Positions 11,911-24,660 of a DNA stretch of 64,000 nucleotides are shown piece by piece. A program made the position numbers and the translations under genes. The stretch comes from Glandiceps talaboti (taxonomy: Eukaryota > Hemichordata > Enteropneusta > Spengelidae). Position 1 is the stretch's first letter. The number at the start of each line of letters is the position of its first letter. Below the pieces are notes generated by a model. The model did not search any database. It saw nothing but the letters and a program-made list of their open reading frames with translations, and was not told the DNA's origin. The stretch is taken from contig NC_135567.1 in assembly GCF_964340395.1 (NCBI RefSeq), positions 18,952,806 to 19,016,805 of the forward strand, in the 5' to 3' direction.

Positions 11911-12764
11911 ACCTTCAGACGAGCACGCACATGAAATGTTACATTTTATGTCACTGCGAACACAAACAGCTTTGTGTTTGAATCTTCCTTGTTTCACCCG
12001 ACAGCAAGATAAATGTATTATTTTACCATAGGGAAAAGAACAATTTTGTTCTCTCGCGATTTTCCGGATTTCTAATTTATTTTCTGTATATTTCAAATAA
12101 AGTTTTAAATACTGTTTCCTCTCACTGTTTTTTCTTTCTATTTCCTACCTGATATCAATGATGTCTTATTGGAGTTTATCAGCTTTGCATTAATTAATAG
12201 TTTGCTAGAACAAACTCACTATTTGCCCAAATTAACGCATTATGCCACGAGTGTAAACATCCACTGATCCGACTAATGTGATGTGCTCACTGACCAGTGT
12301 TACCTCCAGATTCTACATACCTTCCCACTATCAGTGTCTGGATTTTGTTTTTGTTACTTGTGACAAAAGTGTTGTTTCAATCGTAAAAAAACATCACATC
12401 CTCTAACTGAAATGCTATACCCACTCTGGTTTGGTAGTATATCACATAAACATACATTACAAAAACAAAGTAACCACAAGTTTTTTTTTCACTGTAATGC
12501 TAATGTTTTAGTAACAGAGGGCTCACAAATGCACATCTTGTAAAAATATATATAACACATTGTAGTCTGGCAGACATGTGCAATCACACGTTACCACTGT
12601 AAAGCTTTTTCACATATATTTGGAACTAATAAATGTCAAGTTTCATGTGAAATTCACCATACATAACACTGTATGAAAAGCGACATTTCCAGCTTCACAT
12701 ACATATACATGGCAGCATTTCTGGATTTTCGGCAATTCCTCTGTTTGACCGTCTTTCCATGCAG
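11911..12764. other. No gene recognised
   Basis: AT-rich unique-looking sequence between a degenerate family F fragment (about 11826-11910) and the family A MITE. No splice-bounded open frame with known homology. Confidence 0.4.
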
Positions 12765-13138
12765 TAGTCTAGGTTACCCAGACTCTCACCACTTGGGGCT
12801 CATCTACGAGACCACCCAGATGAAAGTCTGGGAAATCCATGTTCCAACTACCCTACAATGGAAGTCACACAGTACATTTCTTCCAAGCATAAAAAATGGG
12901 CTTATGAGGTCTGTTTGTTGTAATTAATATATATCAGTCACTTGAGAAGTGATAAACTGTAGCAGAGGTATCCAAATCGTTCAACCTGCAGTGTTGAACA
13001 TTAAGTACTCCCATGATGCACTGCTCCAGAGGTTACTTCCTGCGTAGGGTAGTTGGAATCGTGTTTCCCAAGATTCTCATTTGGGGTGGGCTCATAGGCA
13101 GAGCCCCCAGCAGCAAGAGTCTGGGTAACTGAGACTAG
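12765..13138. mobile_element. hAT-like MITE, family A, copy 2
   Basis: Shares ends and interior with the 838-1277 element. It is flanked by CCATGCAG at 12757-12764 and 13139-13146, a different 8-bp target duplication, which confirms independent insertion. It lies between the two pyruvate kinase last exons. Confidence 0.8.
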
Positions 13139-13146
13139 CCATGCAG

Positions 13147-14130
13147 TGTAAGTTTGACAAAAAGTAAAGCACACATTTACTACAACCAAGTCTTTTCAAT
13201 ATTGAGATAATAATTTCCAATTAATGATTTTTATATGAAATGCAACATTCATAAGTTTGACAACAAGTAAAGCAAACACATATTTCACTAATTTTGAGCT
13301 AACATTTGAATCTATGACTTGGATACTGTAAAATGTACGACACAGTCTGACCGGAACACAGTAATCATTTATAAATAAAGTTATGTTACGTTTGAGATAA
13401 CAAATGCTATTTGGCTTGTAAAACACTCACACATGATGTATATAACATACTACTAGAACAAATCACGAATGTTTTAAATTTTTTATTTTCCATGTAACGA
13501 ATGACTGACCATACAGAACAAAAGGTGTTAGCATTTACAGTGTTTTCAGCCGAAGTATGAACGATGAAGTACTCTGCAACATATTGATACATTACTGGAC
13601 TTGCCCTGATGCATTGACGCAGATTTAGCTATTGTACATGTAGTCACAATATTGCCTACTCAGTGGCAAATTTGAATAACAGTTTACCTTGATAAAGCTA
13701 TTAACGAGTGCGCCAAATCGGCGCATATTGCAAATAAATCCTAGGTGTACTGAACAAACCTTGGTATCTGTAAGATGTTCAAAATTTGAAACTTGTTACG
13801 ATTGAAGTTATCAGTAATGATGCACACAATTGCTGCACATCTTTGCTCTCACTCACCCTACTAAATTCTGTACAAAGACACAGACCTACTTTGGTAATGT
13901 ATCAATTTGTTGCAGTAGTTTATCGTTCATATTTTGATTGGAAGCACTGTAATATCAATGTTATCCAAGCATCAATCAGCCATTCTTCAAGAACTACATG
14001 CTGAACTGTTTATACAGTCAAGCCTGTGTTAACAGCCACCTGTTGACATCAACCACATTTATATACTGTCAATCTGATCATAGCACACCCTCCATTTATG
14101 GCTGGCACCTGTTCATAGTAATTCCCTTTA
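13147..14130. other. No gene recognised
   Basis: AT-rich intronic sequence between the last-exon alternatives; only short open frames without family features. Confidence 0.4.
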
Positions 14131-14139
14131 ATACCAAAT

Positions 14140-14575
14140 GTTCACCTGCTAATAGCAACCCCCTTACAAAGTGTCCACCTGCTAATGGTAACCCACTTAC
14201 AAAGTGTCCACCTGCTAATAGCAACCACCTTACAAAGTGTCCACCTGCTAATAGCAACCACCTTACAGAGTGTCCACCTGCTAATGGCAACCACCTTACA
14301 GAGTGTCCACCTGCTAATAGCAACCCCCTTACAATGTGTCTACCTGCTAATAGCAACCCCAATACAATGTGTCTACCAGCTAATAGCAACCACCTTACAA
14401 AGTGTCCACCTGCTAATAGCAACCACCTTACAAAGTGTCCACCAGCTAATAGCAACCCCAATACAATGTGTCCACCTGCTAATAGCAACTAGTGTCCACC
14501 TGCTAATACCAACCCCCTTACAATGTGTCCACCTGCTAATAGCAACCACCTTACAAACATTCCACTTACTCATAG
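14140..14575. repeat. 33-bp tandem repeat, about 13 units
   Basis: Unit TGTCCACCTGCTAATAGCAA plus CC.CCTTACAAAG. Because 33 is a multiple of three, all frames stay open on both strands and give spurious 11-residue repeat proteins. Confidence 0.95.
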
Positions 14576-15983
14576 CACTTTTATCAACACTCCGAGTGGC
14601 CATTATACACAGGTCTGACTGCAATTTATAAACATATGTTAATACAAAATGCAAGATAAATCATTCAATTCAACACTGCAAAATTTATAACTCATATAAT
14701 CTGTACTTTACATTTTTCCTCTGTAGTAATTTTCCACTTAATCATCAATATTGTTAACATGATAATGTAGACGCTAGCAACCACACACACACACATATCA
14801 ACATTTGGTATTCAGGTATGCAATAGTCAACTTTCCAATTTCAAGATGTGTTGTAAGACTTCTAGAACATCACAGATGCTATCTGGTTTATGATTTTTTT
14901 TTTAGAATTTGAAAAATATTTCTGTTGCTTTCCGAACAACTTTTAGAGTAAATTGAATCATTGTACCAGTAGTAGCTTCTATTCATAGTCAAGTTTTATT
15001 GGGTGAAAACGTAGGCCAAAAAAAGAGAAAAGAATTGTTTCTGGTCAGTGCGCACATTACTTAAATAAATACCCTTGTGTCGGTCTCTTTTTTCGTGTTT
15101 GTCCAGCCCATGCTGTCTACAGATCCGAGGGAGAAACACAAAAATAAACCTCCCTACTTCAGTGAAGACAACTGCAGACAGAGCAAATCATGAACAAGCA
15201 AATGACATCTGCCCCACATACATACTTGCTCAAAAGTACTAAATAAAAAGAACAGTAACTGCCATAAATAGTAGACTGAGTGACAGGTTTGTTGAGAATA
15301 AAAAAAAAATTGTGTTGTCGCATCACTTTAGACAAACTGTCATTACCAGAAATAATTCTTTTTTTTTTTTGGTCTTGCAATGGTAAATGTACACCCATCA
15401 TACCATATTTCTTTCTGTATGGTTACACTTACTCGTTACTATGCATGTCAGTTTCGTTTTCTACAATCTCTCTCTCTCTCCACATATATAGTCAAATGGA
15501 CAAATGCAACCACAAATCTAGCAAAACTTCCTGCTGGGGAAAGGGTGAACAGCACATCAGTAATAAATCATCACCATGCCAGGTGGTTGTAATTTGGTTA
15601 TTTTGTAAAGTTCACTACAAACTCAAACTCGTGTGTGAAAGTAAGTAACATGACGACGTAATAGTACCATCACGTTTATATCAACGCTCCAATAGCATAA
15701 ACTAACGCTGTTGGTGTTAAGAATAAAAATGTTCTGCTATAGAAATGCATTTGACTAGACAGTGGAGATGATCAAGATGACTGTACCATGTATAGGAACT
15801 AGACTGTGTTATGCTAAAGGGGAAAGAGTTTAGTTCAGGACGTAAATGACTTGTGCAACCACACAAAACATGGTTGTATGTAGATAACTCGTGCAACTGA
15901 TACTTAAGTGTTGTACACAGTGCACGCTTGTACATCACATCTTGAAACCGACAAGAGGGCTATTCATTAAAGTTAGTAAGTAT
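14576..15983. other. Presumed 3' UTR of the 10A transcript and flanking sequence
   Basis: Lies directly 3' (minus strand) of the 10A stop. No gene is visible; there are poly-A/T tracts and a candidate poly(A) signal at 14995-15000. Confidence 0.4.
14995..15000 (-). terminator. Candidate poly(A) signal for last exon 10A
   Basis: AATAAA on the minus strand, about 1 kb after the 10A stop codon and the first canonical hexamer I noticed there. Position and orientation fit, but the downstream GU-rich element is not clear. Confidence 0.3.
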
Positions 15984-16269
15984 CTATGCAGGGATAATAC
16001 GCATGGTGTTGGTGAAGCCAGTTCCTGGACGCCATCCTGTGATGCAAATGATTGGATCTCCTGAATCGTAGAAACCACGTTTCTTGCCAACCTCGATCGC
16101 CCAGTTGATCCTAGCATCGAGATCATCTGCCCAGTTCTGTGATACAGGTTCTCTGTACAAGACAGGGAATGCACCCCTCCATAAATGGACTTGTCTTGCA
16201 ACTTGGGCATCACGAGTAACTGTCAGAATGGGACAAAGAGGCCGGAACTTGGAAATCATGTAGGCAGAC
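15984..16269 (-). CDS. pk: Pyruvate kinase last exon, proximal form (10A)
   Basis: One base to finish Lys453, then 94 codons and TAG: residues 454-547, starting SAYMISKFRPLCPIL and ending TNTMRIIPA. It carries Trp499 and Arg506 (FBP 1'-phosphate contacts) and the GWRPGTGFTN loop. Ser454 completes the TKTGKS phosphate loop. The acceptor is TTTGATTTCAG. Its size equals the distal copy 10B (286 nt), and 71 of 94 residues are identical. A minus-strand AATAAA lies at 14995-15000. Using this exon ends the protein here. Confidence 0.96.
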
Positions 16270-16454
16270 CTGAAATCAAAAGCAGACGTACATTAGTACA
16301 CAATCTGCTTCAAATAAATTCACACCATGCTGGTTGCAAGCAGCATCCTGATCAGTGTTACAACTACAAAGTTATGTATAGCGCTTGATATATCATGCAA
16401 TTGTTGATAAGTATTGCTGTTTATTAGATAATCGATTCATTCTACCTAACATTG

Positions 16455-17715
16455 CAAAAAAAATTTTGGACATTAGCTAGATATTTTGGACGCAAGCTAG
16501 ATATTTTGACAGCTAGATATTTTGGACATAAGCTAGATATTTTGAATATAAGCTAGATATTTTTGACATTAGCTAGATATTTTGGACGCAAGCTAGATAT
16601 TTTGACAGCTAGATATTTTGGACATAAGCTAGATATTTTGAATATAAGCTAGATATATTTTGACATTACCTAGACATGAACTACATATTTTGGACACAAG
16701 CTAGATATTTTGGATATTACATAGATATTTTGACATTACCTAGACATGAGCTACATATTTTGGACACAAGCTAGATATTTTGGATATTACATAGATATTT
16801 TGATATTACCTAGACATGAGCTACATATTTTGGACACAAGCTAGATATTTTGGATATTACATAGATATTTTGATATTACCTAGATATTTTGTACACAAGC
16901 TAGATATTTTGGATATTAGACACTTATTTTGATATTACCTAGTAGATATTTTGTACACAAGCTAGATATTTTGGATATTAGCTAGATATTTTGAACATAA
17001 GCTAGATAATTTGGATATTAGCTAGATATTTTTTAACATAAGCTAGATAATTTGGATATTAGCTAGATATTTTGGCATTAGCTAGATATTTTTGACATAA
17101 GCTAGATAATTTGGATATTAGATTAGATTACTTTATTGAACCAATACGACTATACAATCGAAAAAGGAATATGACTTGGTGTTGTTAAAGCGATCAACAA
17201 CACATGAAAAATACAGCATGATACACATATATACAGTACAATACAATACGATAAAATACTGTACAATAAGGTAGCTAGATATTTTGACATTAGCTAGATA
17301 TTTTTGACATAAGCTAGATATTTTTGACATTAGCTAGATACTTTGACATTAGCTAGTTATTTTTTACATAAGCTCGATATTTTTGACTTTAGCTAGATAT
17401 TTTGATCATATGCTAGATATGTTTTGACATTAGCTAGATATTTTGAGCATAAGCTAGATATTTTGAGCATAAGCTAAATATTTTGAGCATAAGCTAGATA
17501 TTTTGAACATTAGCTAGATAGTTTGGACATTAGCTAAATATTTTGACATTAGCTAGATATTTTGAGCATAAGCTAGATATTTTGAGCATAAGCTAGATAT
17601 TTTGACATTAGCTAGATATTTTGGACATTAGCTAGATATTTTGACATTAGCTAGATATTTTGAACATAAGCTAGATATTTTTGACATTACCTAGATAATA
17701 TTTTAGACACATACA
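16455..17715. repeat. About 20-bp tandem repeat array in intron 9 (AGCTAGATATTTTG type)
   Basis: Some 60 units of AGCTAGATATTTTGGACAT and variants over 1.2 kb, fading into degenerate units up to about 18280. It starts about 185 bp downstream, in plus coordinates, of the exon 10A acceptor. A retroelement tail interrupts it at 17122-17275. Confidence 0.95.
17122..17275 (-). mobile_element. Retroelement 3' tail inserted in the tandem array
   Basis: Reads on the minus strand to ...CAATAAAGTAATCTAATC, a 3' end with an (AATCT)-type tail. It matches 45538-45710 (CTTTATTG..CCAATACGACTATA and CTTGGTGTTG). Array units continue on both sides, so the insertion postdates the array. Confidence 0.65.
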
Positions 17716-18471
17716 CAATATTTTGAATGGAAACTAAATATTTCGATATCAACCAAATACTTTGTAAACAAGTGAGATACATTGGATATTTTTTACATTT
17801 GATATTTTGCATATAAGTTTGGTATTTTGGATGTATATACGATATTTTGTACAGAAGCTAGATAGTTTAGATGTAGATAGGATATTTTTTTGTACATACA
17901 TTAGATATTTTGCACACAACCTTGGTATTTTGGACGCATATATAGGATATTTTGTACAGAAGCCAGATACTTTGACTGTAAAAGTAGTTATTTTGGACAT
18001 TATCTAGATATTTTGAATGCAAACTACATATAGACACTTTGGATGTAGATTGGTTATTTTGTACATAAGCGAGATATTTTTGACAGAACCATTACAAGCC
18101 AGATATTTTAAACAGAGACAAGATATTTTGGATGGCAGCAACAAATTTTGCACAAAAGGTAGAATTTTTACTATAATCATAATTTGTATGCAAACATAAT
18201 ATCAATGGATGTAAATAGGATATTGTTGACAGAACCAGATATGTTGACACATATGTAAGCTAGGTATTATGGCCATAATTATACAAAACAATCATTTTGA
18301 ACACATAAGTTTCCAGGTAGACATTTGAGATGTAATTCAAAGGACTATATATCTGACACAAAATTAGATTTCCAACATCCAAGATAATTCAAAATGTTAC
18401 AATGCTTAACGACTTAAAAGTGCTATTCATGTGGTGTTTATGATTTGTCATAGCATAAAATATGTGACGGT

Positions 18472-18726
18472 AATAGGGCACTTGCAATCCAAACTGAGCA
18501 TGCTCAGATGCAAAGGACTATGGGATTATCTGTGGTTATCGTAATACCTAATATGGAGCTACCGATAAAATAAACCTCCCACAATGGTCAGGGTGACAAT
18601 GAATTGATTATTTGTGGTTACAAACAATATAACAGTATTGTTTACAATGCTAATTGATTAGTATTCATTATGATCAAATTTCCCATGATGCGACATTCAA
18701 CATGGCAGGTTTGCAAGTTCCCTATT
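18472..18726. mobile_element. MITE family B, copy 3 (inverted)
   Basis: Same terminal repeats; the interior is in reverse orientation relative to the copy at 9436. Confidence 0.85.
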
Positions 18727-19277
18727 GAGCCTTCAGTTTTCTAAGATAGATACAAACTAAAACTATTACCACAGCATGTTGATACAACTGTATGTTGGCT
18801 TAATTATACTCTCACTAGAGAGGTGTCTCCGAAAACTAGAGGTACGTAAACTTGCAGTGCTGTTTTGGGACTTCTAATGTTTACACTATGTTGATCACAG
18901 GGTGATTAGAATCCCAAAACAGACAAACTGCTATCACCCACTTGTGTAATCTACCACATTCAAGAATAATAGGTCATATCAGTGCAGTAAGGTCATATCT
19001 ACTTATACAATTGTATAGCAGATACGACCTTTCTGCAGTGACGCGACACATATAATTAATTGCATCTATCTTTGTAAACCGAAGGCTGGATTACCAGTGT
19101 TGTATGTGATGGTGCTAACAAGATGAACGAATGAGTTGTGCATGGAGAATACTGAAATTTCACAGAAGAAACAAACTAACTTCTGCAATATTGAAGATTT
19201 TGAATTATGGTGGTCAGAGTGAGTTATGACAAATAGTCATTTATGGTGCTTAAATGTTAGTTTTATGCCTTATAAAG

Positions 19278-19549
19278 GGTGAACAAATCATTTTGTGAAC
19301 GGGTAGTCCTCGGACCAGTGCCTTAAAAAATCCAGTGGTCCTACTGAAAGAATTAGTGGTCCCAGGTCCCGCTAATGTGAAACATTAAATCTTACCTACA
19401 AATCTGTATATTCAGACGACTTTTTAACATAGTTATTAACAGTAAGGTACTGGTCCGATGGACCAGACAAGGTAAAATTTGTGTAAATTTGTGTGGTTCG
19501 CCCAAAAAAATCACTAGTCCCGGACCCATAACTAGTGGATTTGTTCACC
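19278..19549. mobile_element. hAT-like MITE family E, copy 1
   Basis: Ends GGTGAACAAATC and GATTTGTTCACC, about 270 bp, interior rich in GGTCC/GGACC. Other copies at 25928-26083 (internally deleted) and 58536-58803 (inverted, with a clear 8-bp target duplication). Confidence 0.8.
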
Positions 19550-19794
19550 TCTGCTTATGTTGTCACCCAGTGAATGGCATAATGACAAATTTAAAGCCCA
19601 ACCCTTCAATTCCAAACAAATCGTTTTACATTTAGCTCATCTACAGTGTTTACATATTTTACTCTATCACAAAAAATTTAATACAAATACACACTTGACA
19701 ATAACTAACTGTAACTCTAACAGTTCTGACATGGAAAGACAGGCACAAATAAAACTATAATCGTGGCATGTTGTAGATTACATACATATAAATC

Positions 19795-20100
19795 AATGAG
19801 TGTCTTAATGACCACCCTCAATCTGATCAAAATCTGATGTCGTGTACATGTCACGATTTCTTTTTGGCTGTTACGTTTACTGTCATTTCTTCTTTTGTGA
19901 CCGCTTGTTACATACATCTGACACATAACCGTAGGTTTTCCCGAGGCACATGAGAACGCTGAGTGAATTCACTCAATTGAAAACATGTAATGCGCTGAAA
20001 CATATGGGAACGCTACCAGTACTTCAAAGCACTCTGTTTGAAAGTGTAACGTGTAGGTTTTTATTGGTGTCTGCATAGATGTGTCAAACAGAGCTGGGGA
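19795..20100. mobile_element. Partial copy of the long-TIR foldback element at 48146
   Basis: Shares GATTTCTTTTTGGCTGTTAC, GTGAATTCACT and AACATGTAATGC in the same order as 48146-48370. Confidence 0.6.
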
Positions 20101-20369
20101 ATGGTAACTTAAAACATAAAGTACAGTAATATCAACATGCCACAATAACAGTTTTAATTTTATAAGTTTGTCAAAAGAGATCTTGACACACTAAACGTCA
20201 GATAACATTCAACACAAAGACACAAACACTAAAAAAACAACATAATTTGGAGAGTAAAAAGCAGGATTTGGCAGTAGCACAGAAAGAAAGATTAATATGT
20301 GCTCATCTCGAGTTTGAGATGATATGTGCAAGCTTGCAGGATAAGTGAGTTGTACAAGCACTGGGCTCA

Positions 20370-21085
20370 AATTCAACAATAGTCCAGAGCACATTTTTGT
20401 GTCTACACTACAAAATTGTATCTAGACCACCAAATTAGCAGTAGTCCAGGGCACATACTGGTAGTCTACTAAATACTGTATCTAGACTACCAAATTAGCA
20501 GTAGTCCAGGGCACATACTGGTAGTCTACTAAATACTGCATCTAGACTACCAAATTAGCAGTAGTCCAGGGCACATACTGGTAGTCTACTAAACACTGTA
20601 TCTAGACTACAAAATTAGCAGTAGTCCAGGACACATAGACTACTAAACACTGTATCTAGACTACCAAATTAGCAGTAGTCCAGGACATATAGACTACTAA
20701 ACATTGTATCTAGACTACCAAATTAGCAGTAGTCCAGGACATATAGTCTACTAAACATTGTATCTAGACTACCAAATTAGCAGTAGTCCATGGAGGTATA
20801 GACTACTAAACATTGTATCTAGACTACCAAATTAGCAGTAGTCCAGGACACATAGACTACTAAACATTGTATCTAGACTACCAAATTAGCAGTAGTTCAG
20901 GACACATCGACTACTAACATTGTATCTAGACTACCAAATTAGCAGAAGTCCAGGACACATAGTCTACTAAACATTGTATCTATACTACCAAATTTGCAGT
21001 AGTCCAGGACACATAGACTACTAAACATTGTATCTAGACTACCAAATTAGGAGTAGTCCAGGGCACATAGACTACAAATCTAGAC
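20370..21085. repeat. About 55-60-bp tandem repeat, about 13 units
   Basis: Unit GTATCTAGACTACCAAATTA, GCAGTAGTCCAGGACACAT, AGACTACTAAACATT. Non-coding, in intron 9. Confidence 0.9.
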
Positions 21086-21819
21086 TATGAAATTTATATG
21101 GTGGCATGGTAGTCTGTTATACCAATGGAAATCTATAGAAACTCACAGCTGAAACAGTTCACATGGCGAAATCTGACCACAAACTATTGAAGTTAAATTC
21201 AAGCCCTAAAGCAGAATATTTGCAAAGGCAGACATGGAAGGAAATATTGGAATTGAAGCTGATTGTCGTGTGCTTGAAATAAAATGTGCCTCGGGCATCA
21301 ATTTCCCTAGAATCAGTTATTCAATTTTTTCAAACTTTGCCATATGAAAGAGTATCCTTCTGAAATAATAAAAGAAATCTGGGAGTTCAACATATTTTCA
21401 AGGAATCGTCAATCTTTTATTTTTCCATAATGGTATTATCTGGCGGCCATTTTGGATTTCAAATAGCTTACTTTTTTTTGTCACTTTGAATTTTATTTGA
21501 AATATTTACAAGGTAAATCTAATTTTTCTAATTCAATTTAACTTGGATTGTATGATAGATAAGTCATGTCGTTCCACCCTCACCTTGAAAGGGGTTGACT
21601 GATGTGTGAGGGCGCCGTCATGGCATACCTTACTGATGTGTGAGGGCGCCTTGTCACGCCATACCTTACTGATGTGCGAGGGTGCCACATCATTGCATAC
21701 CTTACAGGCCAATTTTAACTAAAAATAATTTCAACCTTTATTGAACAACTTTCACATAATGGCAAAAGTTTAAAATTCTGTTTCCGAGGCGCATATTCTG
21801 TTAAATCTATGCTACAATA

Positions 21820-21907
21820 CAGACTGTAAGATACATCATGTTGTTCAGCCCTAGCAGGCTTCTAAACCATGTGACAGCATGGCAAAAATGTCATATCTTA
21901 CAGACTA
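21820..21907. mobile_element. Short foldback MITE, family F
   Basis: About 88 bp with ends AGACTGTAAGATA and TATCTTACAGACTA, a clean palindromic-end copy. A degenerate relative with repeated GTGAGGGCGCC lies just to the left at 21548-21712. Confidence 0.6.
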
Positions 21908-22052
21908 TGCTACAATGTTAATGCGTATGCTTGCATGAAAATACTGCACAATGTTAATTTACCTTTTTCATGTGCAAAAATAAAGTTTGGCATAACCACT
22001 GTCACCTCTTCTTCAGTACAGGAATAAAACCTTGTAAAACTGTCCATATTAA

Positions 22053-22256
22053 CCCTTTCAGGACTAGAAACTTTCCCGCCAAAATTTTTGAACAAAAATT
22101 CTTGTTTCTCTGTAATTTTTGGAAAAAGATCAACTTTATTTTAGACCAGAATTCAAGAAATATTACTTCCCAATGAAGTTATATTCTTAAATTTTAGTAA
22201 ATGTTCTTACAATCAAGTTTCTATTTATTCCAATGTCGTCTCTAGGAATGAAAGGG
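22053..22256. mobile_element. piggyBac-like MITE, family G, copy 1
   Basis: Flanked by TTAA on both sides (22049-22052, 22257-22260), with ends CCCTTTCA and TGAAAGGG. An inverted copy is at 46553-46757. TTAA target duplication and CCCT-type ends are the piggyBac signature. Confidence 0.8.
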
Positions 22257-22260
22257 TTAA

Positions 22261-22475
22261 CGATACTCAGTTTGGGTCAAATGTTAGTCACCACATAGTA
22301 AGAGTTGGGAGAATACCAAATTTTTGTGTCCCCAGAAATTGTATGTGTTGTGTTGGTGGTGCATCAAATTGACCTCCAGGACAGGCTGTTTTGTGTCTTC
22401 ACATATTAAGAGATAGGGGAACATCAAATTTTGATCTGTCACTAGAAATTGTGTGACACTTCAAATTGGCTTATA
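22261..22475. mobile_element. Degenerate family D MITE fragment
   Basis: Contains two decayed units of CACCACATAGTAAGAGATAG...CACTAGAAATTGTGTG, as in the family D elements at 35194, 53764 and 57418. Confidence 0.5.
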
Positions 22476-22489
22476 AGACACACTATAGG

Positions 22490-22925
22490 AAGTCATAATG
22501 ATATTATGAAGTACTTATTGAATGGGTTTGATGAGATGCTTTCTGCTGAATTACATACTACATACTATAGGAAATGATAATGATATTATGAAGTACTTAT
22601 TGAATGGTTTTGATGAGATGCTTTCTATTGAATTACATAGGAAATGATAATGATATTATGAAGTACTTATTGAATGGGTTTGATGAGCATACTTTCTGTT
22701 GAATTACATAGGAAGTAATATTGATATTATAAAGTACTTATTGAATGGCTTTGATGGGATGCTTTCTGTTGAATTACATAGGAAGTAATATTGATATTAT
22801 AAAGTACTTATTGAATGGCTTTGATGGGATGCTTTCTGTTGAATTACATAGGAAATGATAATGATATTATGAAGTACTTATTGAATGGCTTGATGAGATG
22901 CTTTCTGTTGAATTACATAGGAAAA
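22490..22925. repeat. About 75-bp tandem repeat, six units
   Basis: Unit TGATATTATGAAGTACTTAT, TGAATGGTTTTGATGAGATG, CTTTCTGTTGAATTACATAG. Non-coding. Confidence 0.9.
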
Positions 22926-23094
22926 GATAATGACTGTACAGCAGGGGTCTCAGACCAAAAAGACAAACAGTATGTAGTTATTAACAGACTTACTGGTACA
23001 TGAAAACAGTGAGACATTTTAACAGATACACACAGATATATACATATTAAGACAGATGCACAGATTTACAGAAACTGGCAAAGGAACACACACA

Positions 23095-23116
23095 GACAGA
23101 CACAGACACAGACACA

Positions 23117-23156
<40 letters not shown>
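23095..23156. repeat. (CA)n microsatellite with CAGACA start
   Basis: Simple CA repeat in intron 9. Confidence 0.95.
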
Positions 23157-23159
<3 letters not shown>

Positions 23160-23514
23160 TGAGATACTCTTAACATACACATAGCTATATACAAATTAAG
23201 ACAGACTCACACATTTACAGAAACAGGCAAAGGAACACACAATACAACAAACACAAACACATGTGCACACACACACGCACACACAAACAAATAAACAGAT
23301 TTTATCTTGCACCCAATGACTGTTTGTCTCATTTAGATTAACTTCTCTTACATCTTACAAGTTTTTTTCTATGTAGTATGTGTACTAAATCTGTGTGAGT
23401 CACAAAGCATCAAGGTTATATAAGTACTGACAAAGCCTTTCTTTTGTCATCATGCTGGGCAACGTCACCTCAACACATCTAATTATATATTCACTAAAAA
23501 AACAAATAATATTG

Positions 23515-23805
23515 TTTTACAACCAATCAAAATGAACCTAGAAAACGCTTCACAATTCAATATACTGTGTACAGGGTACAGGTACAGTAAATAGCAAAAT
23601 TCTCGCTGAGAACTTCCAGATGTAGTACTAGCATGCAATCAATCTGTATCTCATGGATCTCCAATCAGAATGAACCTAGTAAACGCTTCACAATTCAATA
23701 TACCGTGTACAGGCTACAGGTACATGTCAGTATAGCAAAATTCTCACTGAGAACTTCCAGATGTAGTACTTGCATGCAATCAAGCTATATCTCATGGATG
23801 AAATT
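23515..23805. repeat. Two tandem copies of about 150 bp
   Basis: Both copies contain AACGCTTCACAATTCAATAT and GAGAACTTCCAGATGTAGTA. Each begins with CCAATCA.AATGAACCTAG, linking them to the CCAAT array at 24080. Confidence 0.75.
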
Positions 23806-24079
23806 ACTGTAAACGTCGATATTTTCACTACTACAAAATTTTGCAGTCTTCAACAACATCTAAAAGAATAATTTTCACTAAATACCTGACAAGTACATTG
23901 AGTTCATATACAAGAAGGCATTTTAGTCACTACTTATTTTACTAATTCCCAGACTGGTACATTGTGTTCATGTACAAAAAGGTATTTTAGTCGCTACTTA
24001 TTTTTACTTTTTTGTTTTCCAGCAAAAACAAGTGAAAATTTCCAGGTTTACAGTACTTATGAAACACACTTCTTGTTAA

Positions 24080-24660
24080 ACAACCAATTAGAATGAGTCT
24101 TGTTAATGTTTCACATCACATGAACCAATCAAAATGAACCTGTTGTTAGTCCTCACACATGAACCAATCAAAATGAACCTGATGTTAGTCCTCACACATG
24201 AACCAATCAAAATGAAGCTGTTGTTAGTCCTCACACATGAACCAATCAAACTGAACCTTAGTATGTTTCACATTATATGAACCAATCGGAAATAACCTTG
24301 TTAGTCTTTCACATAGCATGAACCAATCAAAATACACCTTGTTATATATGTATAGTGTTTCATATTACAAAAACCAATCAGAGTGCACCTTATTTTACAG
24401 TTGTGTATACAGTATAGGTTCACATTACATGAACCAATCAGAATGAATCTGGTTAATGTTTCACATTACATGAACCAATCAGAATGAATCTTGTTAACGG
24501 TTCACATTACATGAACCAATCAGAATGAATCTTGTTAATGTTTAACATTTAAATGAACCAATCAGAATGAATCTTGTTAACGTTTAACATTACATGAACC
24601 AATCAGAATGAATCTTGTTAATGTTTAACATTTAAATGAACCAATCAGAATGAATTGAAG
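24080..24660. repeat. About 40-bp tandem repeat carrying CCAAT boxes
   Basis: About 14 units of ATGAACCAATCAGAATGAAT plus CTTGTTAATGTTTCACATTA. Each has a perfect CCAATCA, the NF-Y core. Confidence 0.9.

Noticed and set aside
13998-14631. 164-codon frame with PPANSNHLTKC repeats, a possible repeat protein
   Set aside because: 33-bp tandem repeat open in several frames on both strands; lies in the pyruvate kinase 3' region without exon signals.
20370-21085. CRISPR-like array of regular repeats
   Set aside because: Eukaryotic context; spacers are not unique, the whole unit repeats.
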